From NCBI RefSeq assembly GCF_900111455.1, contig NZ_FOIE01000003.1, positions 310,001-374,000 of the forward strand: a stretch of DNA of 64,000 nt. The letters are read 5' to 3'. The stretch's first letter is position 1. Every line of letters begins with the position of its first letter. A model generated the notes under the pieces. That model ran no database searches. It was not told where the DNA came from and saw nothing but the letters and a program-made list of their open reading frames with translations. Source of the stretch: Geodermatophilus poikilotrophus. Its GTDB lineage: Bacteria; Actinomycetota; Actinomycetes; Mycobacteriales; Geodermatophilaceae. Positions 7,694 to 16,046 of the stretch are shown in pieces. The position numbers and the translations under genes were made by a program.

Positions 7694-9102
7694 GCGCCCT
7701 CGTCACCACCAACCCGGCGACCGGCGAGCCGCTGGCCGAGTACGCCGTCCTCAGCGATGCCGAGGTCGACGCGGCCCTGCACCGCGCCGCCGCGGCGCAG
7801 CAGGAGTGGGCGGCGCTGCCCATCGGCGAGCGGGCCGTCGTGCTGCGCCGCGTCGCCGCGATCCTCCGCGGGGAGATCGACGACCTGGCCCTGCTCGTCA
7901 CCCGCGAGATGGGCAAGCCGCTGGTCGAGGCGCGGGCCGAGGTGGAGAAGTGCGCGACCACCTGCGACTGGTACGCCGACAACGCCGCGGCCCTCCTCGC
8001 CGACGAGCCGGTGGCGACGTCGGCCGACCGCAGCTGGATCTCCCACGAGCCGGTCGGCGTCGTGCTCGCCGTCATGCCGTGGAACTTCCCGCTCTGGCAG
8101 GTGCTGCGCTTCGCCGCACCCGCGCTCATGGCGGGCAATGCCGCGCTGCTCAAGCACTCGCCGAACACCACCGGGTGCGCCGTGGCGGTGCAGCGGATCG
8201 TGACCGCGGCGGGTGGACCGGAGGGCCTGTTCGGTGCGCTGGTCGTCGCCGAGGCCGACGTCCCCGCCGTGACGCAGCGGCTGATCGCGGACCCGCGAGT
8301 CGGCGCGGTCACGATCACCGGCAGCGAGCGGGCCGGCCGGGCGGTCGGCGCCGCTGCGGGCGACGCGATCAAGAAGTCGGTGCTGGAGCTCGGCGGTTCG
8401 GACCCGTTCGTGGTCCTCGCCGATGCCGACCTGCCGCGGGTGGCCGCCCTGGCGGCGCGCGGCCGGCTGGTGAACGCCGGGCAGAGCTGCATCTCGCCGA
8501 AGCGGCTGGTCGTCGACGCGTCGGTCGCCGAGGAGTTCACCCGGCTGCTCGTGGCCGAGGTCGAGGCCCTCGTCGTCGGCGACCCGGAGGCGCCCGGCAC
8601 CCACGTCGGGCCGATGGCCCGCGCGGACCTGCGGGACGGCGTGCACCGCCAGGTGGAGGCCTCGGTCGCGGCCGGGGCGCGGCTGCTCACCGGCGGCCGC
8701 CCGCTGCCCGGCCCGGGGTGCTTCTACGCCCCGACCGTGCTGGGCGACGTCGTCCCGGGGGTCCCGGCGTACGACGAGGAGGTCTTCGGCCCGGTGGCCG
8801 CGGTCATGGTGGCGCGGGACGAGGACGACGCCGTGCGCATCGCCAACGACACCCGCTTCGGCCTCGGCGCCAGCGTCTGGACGACGGACCCCGAGCGCGG
8901 CGTCGCCGTCGCCCGTCGGATCCGCTCCGGCGCCGCCTTCGTCAACGCCCTGGTCGCCTCCGATGCGCGGATGCCCTTCGGCGGCACCCGCGCCAGCGGC
9001 TACGGCCGCGAGCTGGCCGCGGCCGGCATCCGCGAGTTCGTCAACGTCCGCACCTGGTGGGTCCTCGACGAGCCCGCCGCCACCGCCCCCGTCAGCGAGT
9101 GA
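7690..9102 (+). CDS. NAD(P)-dependent aldehyde dehydrogenase, succinate-semialdehyde dehydrogenase-like
   Basis: A 470-residue ALDH-superfamily enzyme that oxidises an aldehyde to its acid, closest in pattern to GabD-type succinate-semialdehyde dehydrogenases. It has the Asn of the oxyanion hole in MPWNFPLWQ, the NAD site VTITGSERAGR, general base Glu233 in LELGGSDP and nucleophile Cys267 in NAGQSCISPKR. EEVFGPVA and the C-terminal PFGGTRASGYGRE are also present. Start by ATGA overlap with the cupin gene. It probably handles a semialdehyde formed during breakdown of the imported carboxylate. Confidence 0.93.
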   Translation: MSALVTTNPATGEPLAEYAVLSDAEVDAALHRAAAAQQEWAALPIGERAVVLRRVAAILRGEIDDLALLVTREMGKPLVEARAEVEKCATTCDWYADNAAALLADEPVATSADRSWISHEPVGVVLAVMPWNFPLWQVLRFAAPALMAGNAALLKHSPNTTGCAVAVQRIVTAAGGPEGLFGALVVAEADVPAVTQRLIADPRVGAVTITGSERAGRAVGAAAGDAIKKSVLELGGSDPFVVLADADLPRVAALAARGRLVNAGQSCISPKRLVVDASVAEEFTRLLVAEVEALVVGDPEAPGTHVGPMARADLRDGVHRQVEASVAAGARLLTGGRPLPGPGCFYAPTVLGDVVPGVPAYDEEVFGPVAAVMVARDEDDAVRIANDTRFGLGASVWTTDPERGVAVARRIRSGAAFVNALVASDARMPFGGTRASGYGRELAAAGIREFVNVRTWWVLDEPAATAPVSE

Positions 9103-9125
9103 CACGCCATCCTCCGAGGAGAGCC

Positions 9126-10211
9126 ATGACCACCACCCACCGCTACCGCCTGGGCGTGATGCTCGGCGACGGCATCGGCCCGGAGATCGTCCCCGCATCC
9201 GTGCGGGTGGTCGACGCCGCACTCGCCGCCGCGGGCGCCGATCCGGTCGAGTGGCAGGAGCTGCCGCTGGGCGCCTCGGCCATCGACACGCACGGCAGCG
9301 CCATCCCGGACACGACGCTGGCGGCGCTGGCCGGCCTCGACGGCTGGCTGCTCGGACCGCACGACAGCGCCGCGTACCCCGAGCCGTTCCGGTCGCAGCT
9401 GAACCCGAGCGGCACGCTGCGCAAGCACTTCGACCTGTACGCCAACATCCGCCCGGCCCGCGCCTTCGAGGGCGGGCGCGCGATCGCCCCCGAGACCGAC
9501 CTGGTGATCGTCCGGGAGAACACCGAGGGCTTCTACGCCGACCGGAACACCCACGCGGGCACCGGCGAGTACATGCCGACGCCCGATGTCGCCATCGCGA
9601 TGGGGGTCTTCACCCGTCCGGCCGTCGAGCGCATCGCCCGGGCCGCGTTCGAGCTGGCCCGGCGCCGGCGGAACAAGCTCACGATCGTGCACAAGGCCAA
9701 CGTGCTGCAGCTGAGCTCGGGCCTGTTCAAGCGGGTCTGCCTCGAGGTGGCCGAGCAGTTCCCGGACGTGGCGGTCGACGACTTCCACATCGACGCGATG
9801 ACGGTGCACCTGCTGCGTCGTGCGTCCGCCTTCGACGTCGTGGTCGCGGAGAACATGTTCGGCGACATCCTCTCCGACATGGCCGGTGAACTGGCCGGGT
9901 CGCTCGGCATCGCGCCGTCGGTCAACGCCTCGGACGACCGGGCCATGGCGCAGGCCGCGCACGGGTCGGCGCCCGACATCGCCGGGGAGGGGCTGGCCAA
10001 CCCGATCGCGATGGTCCTGTCCGCGGGGATGCTGCTGGACTGGCTCGGCACCCGGCACGGCGACCGCCGCCTCACCGACGCCGCAGTCCGGGTCGAGGAC
10101 GGCGTCCGCGCCGCCGTGCGCGCCGGTGTGAGCACCCGCGACCTGGGCGGCTGGGCCTCGACCGGCGAGTTCACCGACGCCGTCGTCGAGCGCACCGCGG
10201 CCGGGGCGTGA
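9126..10211 (+). CDS. Isocitrate/isopropylmalate-family dehydrogenase (tartrate/malate dehydrogenase-like)
   Basis: A 361-residue decarboxylating beta-hydroxyacid dehydrogenase. It has the N-terminal GDGIGPEIVPASV, the substrate loop SGTLRKHFDLYANIRP, IVRENTEGFY, the catalytic Lys in HKANVLQLSSGLF, the Asp triad in VVVAENMFGDILSDMAGELAGSLG, and the cofactor region AAHGSAPDIAGEGLANP. The substrate loop differs from bona fide LeuB and Icd, and a catabolic operon argues for a tartrate- or alkylmalate-type substrate. It starts 23 nt after the aldehyde dehydrogenase, with GAGGAGAGCC before the ATG, and ends the operon. Confidence 0.88.
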   Translation: MTTTHRYRLGVMLGDGIGPEIVPASVRVVDAALAAAGADPVEWQELPLGASAIDTHGSAIPDTTLAALAGLDGWLLGPHDSAAYPEPFRSQLNPSGTLRKHFDLYANIRPARAFEGGRAIAPETDLVIVRENTEGFYADRNTHAGTGEYMPTPDVAIAMGVFTRPAVERIARAAFELARRRRNKLTIVHKANVLQLSSGLFKRVCLEVAEQFPDVAVDDFHIDAMTVHLLRRASAFDVVVAENMFGDILSDMAGELAGSLGIAPSVNASDDRAMAQAAHGSAPDIAGEGLANPIAMVLSAGMLLDWLGTRHGDRRLTDAAVRVEDGVRAAVRAGVSTRDLGGWASTGEFTDAVVERTAAGA

Positions 10212-10231
10212 GGGCGTCGTGAGCACCTCTC

Positions 10232-10251
10232 GCGCTGCCTCCCCGCAGCGC
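10232..10251 (+). terminator. Short hairpin after the dehydrogenase operon
   Basis: GCGCTGC and GCAGCGC form a perfect 7-bp stem with loop CTCCCC, 20 bp after the stop. There is no T-run, as usual for high-GC actinobacteria. It precedes the independent promoter of the RraA-family gene. Confidence 0.45.
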
Positions 10252-10258
10252 CAGGCCC

Positions 10259-10264
10259 TAGCCT
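10259..10264 (+). promoter_or_regulatory. Extended -10 type box for leaderless RraA-family gene
   Basis: TAGCCT ends 7 nt before the ATG with no Shine-Dalgarno sequence, as expected of a leaderless transcript. Confidence 0.55.
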
Positions 10265-10271
10265 CCGCACC

Positions 10272-10766
10272 ATGACCGAACCGCGGGTGCCCGCCACCAC
10301 CGATGTCTGCGACGCCCACCCGGAGGCGCAGGTGTGCGAGCCGGTGTTCCAGGCCTTCGGCGGCCGCGCCGCCTTCTGCGGGCCGGTCACCACGCTCAAG
10401 GTGTTCGAGGACAACACCCTGGTCAAGCAGGCGGTCGAGGGGCCCGGGGAGGGCCGGGTGCTGGTCGTCGACGGCGGCGGATCGCGGCGCTGCGGGCTGG
10501 TCGGCGGCAACCTGGCCGTCGCCGCGGCGACCAACGGCTGGGCCGGGATCGTCGTGTACGGCTGCATCCGGGACGCCGACGAGCTGGCCGAGCAGCCGAT
10601 CGGGGTCCGCGCTCTTGCGGCCCACCCCCGCAAGAGCGAGCGCGGGCTGCACTCCGGTCAGGCGGGCCGGCCGGTCGTCTTCGCGGGTGTGGTGTTCCGC
10701 GAGGGGGAGTGGCTGTGCGCCGACCGGGACGGCGTCGTCGTCCTGCCCGCGGCGCCGGAGAGGTGA
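10272..10766 (+). CDS. RraA-family protein (RNase E regulator-like or HMG/CHA aldolase)
   Basis: A 164-residue RraA-fold protein. RraA members either bind RNase E or act as metal-dependent 4-hydroxy-4-methyl-2-oxoglutarate aldolases releasing pyruvate. Key elements are TTDVCDAHPEA, FCGPVTTLKVFEDN, VDGGGSRRCGLVGGNLA and GIVVYGCIRDADEL. The Arg-Asp pair after the glycine-rich strand is the aldolase signature, so enzymatic activity is possible and would fit the neighbouring acid-catabolism operon. It has its own leaderless promoter, so regulation by the same inducer is not shown. Confidence 0.85.
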   Translation: MTEPRVPATTDVCDAHPEAQVCEPVFQAFGGRAAFCGPVTTLKVFEDNTLVKQAVEGPGEGRVLVVDGGGSRRCGLVGGNLAVAAATNGWAGIVVYGCIRDADELAEQPIGVRALAAHPRKSERGLHSGQAGRPVVFAGVVFREGEWLCADRDGVVVLPAAPER

Positions 10767-10768
10767 GG

Positions 10769-10996
10769 TCAGCGACGGCGCAGCAGGCGGGCCACCCGGT
10801 GCGCGCGCCCGGAGACCAGCTCCGCGGTCGTCCCCGGCTCCGGGACGTCGGCCAGCGCGGCGTGCCGCTCCCGCAGCCGGGCGCGGACCTCCTCCGGGGT
10901 GTGCACCCGGCGCTGCCGCTCTCCCCGGGCCAGCACCGCCCCGGTCGCCGCGACGCCGGCCAGACCGGCCAGGCCGAGCAGCTTCCACAGGCGCAC
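10769..10996 (-). CDS. Small membrane-anchored protein of unknown function
   Basis: A 75-residue basic protein with a single N-terminal hydrophobic helix (LLGLAGLAGVAATGAVLA) and an Arg-rich cytoplasmic tail containing HTPEEVRARLRERHAAL. It is convergent with the RraA gene, two bases apart at the stops, and diverges from the papain-like gene. I do not recognise a named domain; short anchored proteins of this layout are frequent in actinobacteria. Confidence 0.7.
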   Translation of the reverse strand: MRLWKLLGLAGLAGVAATGAVLARGERQRRVHTPEEVRARLRERHAALADVPEPGTTAELVSGRAHRVARLLRRR

Positions 10997-11013
10997 GGAC
11001 CCACGGTATCGCC

Positions 11014-11763
11014 GTGCCCAGCCTGAGCCTGGACGAGGCGGTCGACCTCACGCGCACCGGCGACGTGTGGGTCTTCCGCGGCGGCTCGGTGGCCGACCGG
11101 GCGATCCGGACGCTCACCAACGCCCCGGTCAACCACGTCGGCATGGCCGTCGTCCTGGAGGACCTGCCGCCGCTGCTCTGGCACGCCGAGCTCGGCCGCT
11201 CGCTGCCCGACGTGTGGACCGGGCAGCACCAGCGCGGCGTCCAGCTGCACGACCTCGCCGACGCCGTCCGCACCTGGCGGCAGCGCTACGGGCAGCGGGC
11301 CTGGCTGCGGCAGTTGGTCGGCCCGGCCGACGACGGCGGCGTGACCCCGGACATGGAGGACGCCGTCCTGCGGACGATCGCCCGCCTCGACGGCCGGCCG
11401 TTCCCCACCACGCCGGGGCTGGCGCGCGGCTGGCTCACCGGGCGGCTGCGCCGGGGGACGTCGGCGGAGACGGTGTACTGCGCCGAGCTGGTGGCCTCGA
11501 CCTACACCGCCATGGGCCTGCTCGACGGCCGCCGTCCGCGCAACGCCTACGACCCGGGCAGCTTCTGGTCCGGCGACGACCTGCAGCTGCTCCGGGGAGC
11601 GCGGCTGGGCCGGAGATCCCGGTCGACGTCCCGGCGGCTCAGCCCTCCCGGCGCACCCGGTAGGTCGTCTGCACCATCCCGCCGGGGAAGGTCCGCGTGC
11701 GCACGTGCTCGAGCAGCACGTCGGCCGGCAGCGGCCCGAACGGCGTGTGGCCCTCCCCGATGA
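11014..11763 (+). CDS. YiiX/NlpC-P60-like permuted papain-fold protein, possibly frameshifted at its end
   Basis: A 249-residue reading in which residues 1-195 look like a YiiX-type circularly permuted papain-like enzyme (cell wall or lipid amidase/acyltransferase group). It has TGDVWVFRGGSVADRAI, the catalytic His in NAPVNHVGMAV and the Cys in ETVYCAELVASTY. After about residue 200 the frame becomes Arg/Ala-rich and runs 125 bp into the convergent reductase gene. A +1 shift near 11610 gives the more natural tail EIPVDVPAAQPS and a stop at 11663. Either the true end is 11663 with one base missing, or the overlap is real. The GTG start at 11014 is chosen by the beginning of homology. Confidence 0.65.
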   Translation: MPSLSLDEAVDLTRTGDVWVFRGGSVADRAIRTLTNAPVNHVGMAVVLEDLPPLLWHAELGRSLPDVWTGQHQRGVQLHDLADAVRTWRQRYGQRAWLRQLVGPADDGGVTPDMEDAVLRTIARLDGRPFPTTPGLARGWLTGRLRRGTSAETVYCAELVASTYTAMGLLDGRRPRNAYDPGSFWSGDDLQLLRGARLGRRSRSTSRRLSPPGAPGRSSAPSRRGRSACARARAARRPAAARTACGPPR

Positions 11764-12193
11764 GCACCGGCACGCGGGAGAGCGTCAGGTCGCCGACCAG
11801 CCCGGCGGCGAGGAAGTCGTGCACCGTCCGGCCGCCGTCGACGTAGACGCGGCGGTACCCGGCCGTCGTCAGCGCGGCGACGGCCTCGTCGAAGGAGCGG
11901 TGCAGGGTGGTGCGGGGGTCGGGCTCGAGCGTCGTGCTGATCACGTGCACCGGCTTGCCCTGGTACGGCCACTCGGCCAGCGGCGCGATCACCTCGTAGG
12001 TGCCGCGGCCCATGACCAGCGCGTCGATGCCGGCGACGAACTCGGCGAAGCCGAAGTCGCCGCCCTCGCCGTCGTCGGGAGCGCCGCCGGCGTCGTCCCC
12101 GCCGGTGAGCCACGCGAGGTCGCCGTCGGGCCGGGCGATGAACCCGTCGACGCTCATGCCGAGGAACACCGAACCGGTGAAGGGCGCGTCCAT
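11639..12193 (-). CDS. RibD C-terminal/dihydrofolate reductase-fold protein
   Basis: A 184-residue NADPH-dependent reductase-like protein of the RibD_C family (PF01872 type), related to but distinct from folate DHFR. Typical elements are SVFLGMSVDGFIARPDGDLAWL, ALVMGRGTYE, HVISTTLEPDP, YRRVYVDGGRTVHDFLAAGLV and SRVPVLIGEGHTPFGPL, each family-conserved. The ATG has no Shine-Dalgarno sequence but a CACGCT box 6 nt upstream, consistent with leaderless expression. Members are often stress or xenobiotic reductases; substrate unknown. Its 3' end overlaps the end of the papain-like gene. Confidence 0.88.
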   Translation of the reverse strand: MDAPFTGSVFLGMSVDGFIARPDGDLAWLTGGDDAGGAPDDGEGGDFGFAEFVAGIDALVMGRGTYEVIAPLAEWPYQGKPVHVISTTLEPDPRTTLHRSFDEAVAALTTAGYRRVYVDGGRTVHDFLAAGLVGDLTLSRVPVLIGEGHTPFGPLPADVLLEHVRTRTFPGGMVQTTYRVRREG

Positions 12194-12312
12194 GCCGGCA
12201 GCGTGCCCGACGGTGTCGGCGGAGCAGGGGTTCGGGCTCCCGGTATCAGCCGGGAAGTGTCAGCCCTCTGCGATAGGCAAGGACCCACGGGGGGAACCGC
12301 CAGGAGGCCATC

Positions 12313-12672
12313 ATGTCCGAGGCCGTCACGAGCACCCGACCGGTCGTCGACCGCCGCGTCCCGCCCCAGCCGTCGCCCGGTACCGCGCGCTCCCAGCACT
12401 GGGCCCGGCCGGACGCCGCCCGGGACGTCCTCGCCCTCGCCTGGGCGCCGGGCCTGGCCCCGCCCCGCCAGATCCGCGTCCGGCCCGAGCTCCACGACCG
12501 CCTGCTCGCCGAGCTCGACCCGGCCGCGCGGGTGGCCCTGACCGATCACGGCCTGCTCGGAGAGCCCGCCGGCGTGCCGGTCGTCATCGACCCGGCGCTG
12601 CCCGGCTGCCCCGGCTTCGAGGTGCAGCGGGTCCGGCCGGGCGGTCCCGTCCGGCTGCGCGGCGCCGCCTGA
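12313..12672 (+). CDS. Conserved hypothetical protein, 119 aa
   Basis: A soluble, Pro/Arg-rich protein with a disordered N-terminus (about 1-35) and a compact C-terminal part. That part contains IRVRPELHDRLLAELDP, GVPVVIDPALPGCPGFEV. It has CAGGAGG before the ATG, typical codon use, and ends 5 bp from the convergent cydDC stop. I do not recognise the family. It diverges from the reductase gene. Confidence 0.7.
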   Translation: MSEAVTSTRPVVDRRVPPQPSPGTARSQHWARPDAARDVLALAWAPGLAPPRQIRVRPELHDRLLAELDPAARVALTDHGLLGEPAGVPVVIDPALPGCPGFEVQRVRPGGPVRLRGAA

Positions 12673-12677
12673 GCGGC

Positions 12678-15600
12678 TCAGCCCGCGAGCGCGGGCACCG
12701 GCTCCCCCAGCCGGACGACGGTGTCGCCGGGCTGCTCGACGGTGTCGTCGTGGGTCACGCAGACCACGACGCGCCCGGCGAGCGCGGCGCGCAGGTCGCG
12801 CACCAGCGCCGCGGCGGTGGGCGGGTCCAGGTGCGCGGTCGGCTCGTCGAGCAGCACGACGTCCCGGTCGGCCAGCAGCGCCCGGGCCGCGGCCAGCCGG
12901 CGCCGCTCCCCGCCGGACAGCGCGGTGCCACCCGCGCCGACCGGGGTGTCGAGGCCCCCGGGCAACCCGGCGAGCAACCCGCCCAGGCCGGTGGCCGCCA
13001 GCGCGGCGCGCAGCCGGGCCTCGCCGCCCGGTCCGGCCAGCTCGCCCCTCGGCGCGGCCAGGGCCAGGTTGGCGCGGATGCTCGAGGCGAACACGTGCGC
13101 CTCCTGCGGCAGCCAGGCGATCCGCGAGCGGACGCCGTCCCCGGTCAGCCGGTCGGTGGGGACGGCGTCCAGCGCGTACCCACCCGCCCGCGGCCGCAGC
13201 GCCGCGAGCAGCACCGCCAGGAACGTCGACTTGCCGGAGCCCGAGGGTCCGCGCACCACCAGCCAGCCGCCCTCGACGTCCGCCCGCGTGGCCAGGCCGC
13301 GGAGCACGTCCGGCCCGCCGGGCCAGCCGGCGACCAGCTCGTCGGTGGCCAGCGAGCGCACCGGCGCGGGTGCCGGCAGCGGGTCGGCGGGGTCGGCCGG
13401 CACCGGCGTGGTGAGGACGGCGTCGAGGCGGTGGCGGGCGTCGGCGAGGGCGCCGCGCCGCTGCAGCGCGGGGACCAGCCCGGCCAGCGGCTCGCCCAGG
13501 GCCAGCGGGGCGAGGGCGAGCACCGCGATCGCCGGGCCGGTCACCCCGGCCGCGGCGCCGGCCGCCGCGGCGGCGACCGCGGCGAGCCCGGTGCCGAGGA
13601 CGACCACGCCGGCGCCCAGCGCGCCGGCCCGGGTGCGCGCGCGGTCGGCCGCGGTGCGGTCGGCGGCGAGCCCGGCGAGGTCGGCCGCCGTCCGCCCGGC
13701 CAGGCCGTGCGCCCGCAGGTCGGCCGCGCCGTCGAGCGCGGTGGTGGTGTCGCGCAGCGCCGCCACCCGCAGCGCGGCCTCGGCGCGCGCGGCGCCCGCG
13801 TCCACCCGCCGGTGCGCGAGCAGCACCAGCGCCACGGTGGCCGCCAGGACCAGCGCCGCGGCGCCGGCCCCGGCGGGGGAGACCAGGGCGAGCGCGCCGA
13901 CGGTCGCGGTGGTCACGGCGCCGGCCGCCAGCGCCGGCGGGACGACCCGCACCGACAGGTCCTGCACCAGGCCCACGTCGCCGACCACGCGGGCCAGCGC
14001 CGAGCCCGGCGTGCGGTCGGCCGCGAGGCCCTGGGCGGCCAGCGCCCGCCACACCCGCACGCGCAGGTCCGCGGCCAGCCGGAGCGCCGCGTCGTGGGCG
14101 GTCATCCGCTCCACCCAGCGCAGCCCGGCCCGGCCCAGGCCGAAGGCCCGCACACCGACGATCGCGACCAGCAGGGTGAGCACCGGCGGCATCTCGGCCG
14201 CCCGCACGATCAGCCAGCCGGAGACCGCGGTGAGCGCTACGCCCGCGCCGGCCGAGGCGGTGCCGGCGGCGACCGCGCGCACCAGCGCCCGCCGCGGCCA
14301 GCGCAGCCCCGGGCCGGGGTCCGTCGCACCCGCCGGTGCCGGAGCCGCGGCGGGTGCCACGACCTCGTGGCCATCGGCGGCTGACGGCCACGACGTCGTC
14401 GCACCCGCGGGGGGTGCGGCGGCGGGCGGCGCCGAGGGCAGGTCGACGGTGCGGTCGGCGAGGGCGGCCAGAGCCGGGTCGTGGGTGACCAGCAGGACGC
14501 TCACCGTGCCGCGCAGCCCGGCCAGCGCCGCGGCCACCCGGGCGGCGGCCGCGTCGTCGAGGTGCGTGGTCGGCTCGTCGAGCAGCAGCAGCCGGGCGCC
14601 GCGGCGCACCCGCACCAGCGCCCGGGCCAGCGCGACCCGCTGCAGCTCGCCGGGGGAGAGGGTGGTGCAGTCCCGGCCGGCCAGCCCGGTGGCGCCGACC
14701 CGCGCCAGCGCCTCGACGACGTGGGCCTCGCCGACGACCTCGTCCGCGCCGGCCTCCGAGCCCGCGTGCCGGCGCAGCTCGTCGGCGACGGTCGCGCCGG
14801 TGGTGCGCGGGTGCTGCGGCACGTACGCCACCCCGCCGGCGGGGACGCCGGACACCCCGCCCTCGACGGTCGCCGCCGGGTCGGTCAGGCCGGCGAGGAC
14901 GGCGAGCAGCGTGGACTTGCCCGAGCCGCTGGCGCCGCGGAGGGCGACCAGCTCCCCGGGCCGGACGGTGAGGTCCACCGGCGGCAGCGCCGCGACCGGT
15001 CGGCCGGGGAAGCGGACGGTCAGCCCCCGGACGGCGACGTCGGCGCCGCGCGGGTCGCCGCCGTCGTCCGCGGTCGGGAACGGGGTGGCGACGGGGGTGG
15101 CGAGCACCGCGCGGGCCTCGGCGGCGGCCAGCGCGGCGTCCTCGCCGGCGTGGTGGGCCGCGCCCAGGGCGCGCAGCGGCGCGAAGGCCTCCGGCGCGAG
15201 CAGCAGCGCGGTCAGGCCGACGGCCAGGTCGAGGTCGCCGTGCACCAGCCGCAGGCCGACGGTGACCGCGACCAGCGCGACCGACAGCGTGGCCAGCAGC
15301 TCGAGCACCAGCGCGGAGAGGAAGGCCAGCCGCAGCACCGACAGCGTGCGGCGGCGCGAGGCCTCGCCGAGCTCGGCGAGCGCCGCGGCCTGCTCGGCGG
15401 CGCGGCCCAGCCCGACGAGCACCGGCAGGCCGCGGACCAGCTCGGCGACGTGCGCGGCGATCCGGTCCAGCGCCCGGGCGGCGGCGGTGGTGCCGTCCCG
15501 GGTGGTCAGCCCGACCAGCACCATGAACAGCGGCACCAGCGGCAGGGTGACCGCGACGAGGGCGGCCGAGAGCAGGTCGGTCCAGGCGAGGACGACGAGC

Positions 15601-16046
15601 AGCACCGGCGGCACGACCAGGGCCTGCGCCAGCGCAGGGAGGCGGGTGGCCAGCGCGGGCCCCAGCTCGGCCAGCCGGGTGGTGGCCAGCAGCGCGGCCG
15701 GGCCGGGGCCGCCGGCCGCCGCGACCGCCGCCGGGGAGGCGGCGAGCCGGGCGGTCAGCGCTGCGCGCAGCTGCTCCTCGGCGCGGCGGGCGTCCCGCGT
15801 GGCCACCAGCTCACCGGCCCAGCCGGCCAGCGCGCGCAGCACGACCCCGGCGGAGGCGGCGAGCAGCGGACCGGTCAGGGCGCCGTCGGCCTGGCCGACC
15901 GCGCGGGCGACCGCGTGCGCGAGCCCGGCGGCGAGCAGCACCAGCCCGGCGACCTGGCCCAGTGCGGCGACCGCGGCGCGGACCAGCGCCCCGGTGACCC
16001 CCGGCACGCCGGCCAGCGCCCCGAGCGGCCCCCGGTCCGACCTCAT
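12678..16046 (-). CDS. cydDC: Fused CydDC thiol-reductant ABC exporter
   Basis: A 1122-residue fusion of the two half-transporters CydD (about 1-545) and CydC (about 565-1122), which export glutathione or cysteine-type reductants needed to assemble cytochrome bd. Each half has a six-helix membrane domain and an ATPase. CydD has Walker A GASGSGKS, signature LSPGELQR, Walker B LLLLDEPTTHLDD; CydC has GPSGSGKS, LSGGERRR, VVLLDEPTAHLD. The linker around residues 545-570 is encoded by an imperfect inverted repeat. The ATG overlaps the cydB stop (ATGA). A single-gene CydDC is also known from Streptomyces. Confidence 0.94.
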   Translation of the reverse strand: MRSDRGPLGALAGVPGVTGALVRAAVAALGQVAGLVLLAAGLAHAVARAVGQADGALTGPLLAASAGVVLRALAGWAGELVATRDARRAEEQLRAALTARLAASPAAVAAAGGPGPAALLATTRLAELGPALATRLPALAQALVVPPVLLVVLAWTDLLSAALVAVTLPLVPLFMVLVGLTTRDGTTAAARALDRIAAHVAELVRGLPVLVGLGRAAEQAAALAELGEASRRRTLSVLRLAFLSALVLELLATLSVALVAVTVGLRLVHGDLDLAVGLTALLLAPEAFAPLRALGAAHHAGEDAALAAAEARAVLATPVATPFPTADDGGDPRGADVAVRGLTVRFPGRPVAALPPVDLTVRPGELVALRGASGSGKSTLLAVLAGLTDPAATVEGGVSGVPAGGVAYVPQHPRTTGATVADELRRHAGSEAGADEVVGEAHVVEALARVGATGLAGRDCTTLSPGELQRVALARALVRVRRGARLLLLDEPTTHLDDAAAARVAAALAGLRGTVSVLLVTHDPALAALADRTVDLPSAPPAAAPPAGATTSWPSAADGHEVVAPAAAPAPAGATDPGPGLRWPRRALVRAVAAGTASAGAGVALTAVSGWLIVRAAEMPPVLTLLVAIVGVRAFGLGRAGLRWVERMTAHDAALRLAADLRVRVWRALAAQGLAADRTPGSALARVVGDVGLVQDLSVRVVPPALAAGAVTTATVGALALVSPAGAGAAALVLAATVALVLLAHRRVDAGAARAEAALRVAALRDTTTALDGAADLRAHGLAGRTAADLAGLAADRTAADRARTRAGALGAGVVVLGTGLAAVAAAAAGAAAGVTGPAIAVLALAPLALGEPLAGLVPALQRRGALADARHRLDAVLTTPVPADPADPLPAPAPVRSLATDELVAGWPGGPDVLRGLATRADVEGGWLVVRGPSGSGKSTFLAVLLAALRPRAGGYALDAVPTDRLTGDGVRSRIAWLPQEAHVFASSIRANLALAAPRGELAGPGGEARLRAALAATGLGGLLAGLPGGLDTPVGAGGTALSGGERRRLAAARALLADRDVVLLDEPTAHLDPPTAAALVRDLRAALAGRVVVCVTHDDTVEQPGDTVVRLGEPVPALAG
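14353..14405. repeat. Imperfect 20-bp inverted repeat inside the CydD-CydC linker
   Basis: Arms 14353-14372 and 14386-14405 match at 18 of 20 positions as reverse complements, with a 13-bp loop. The element codes for the Ser/Ala/Pro-rich linker between the CydD and CydC halves. It may be a former intergenic palindrome captured when the two genes fused. Confidence 0.6.

Noticed and set aside
9000..11273. Long minus-strand frame covering the dehydrogenase and RraA region
   Set aside because: No recognisable domain and it conflicts with well-supported plus-strand genes.
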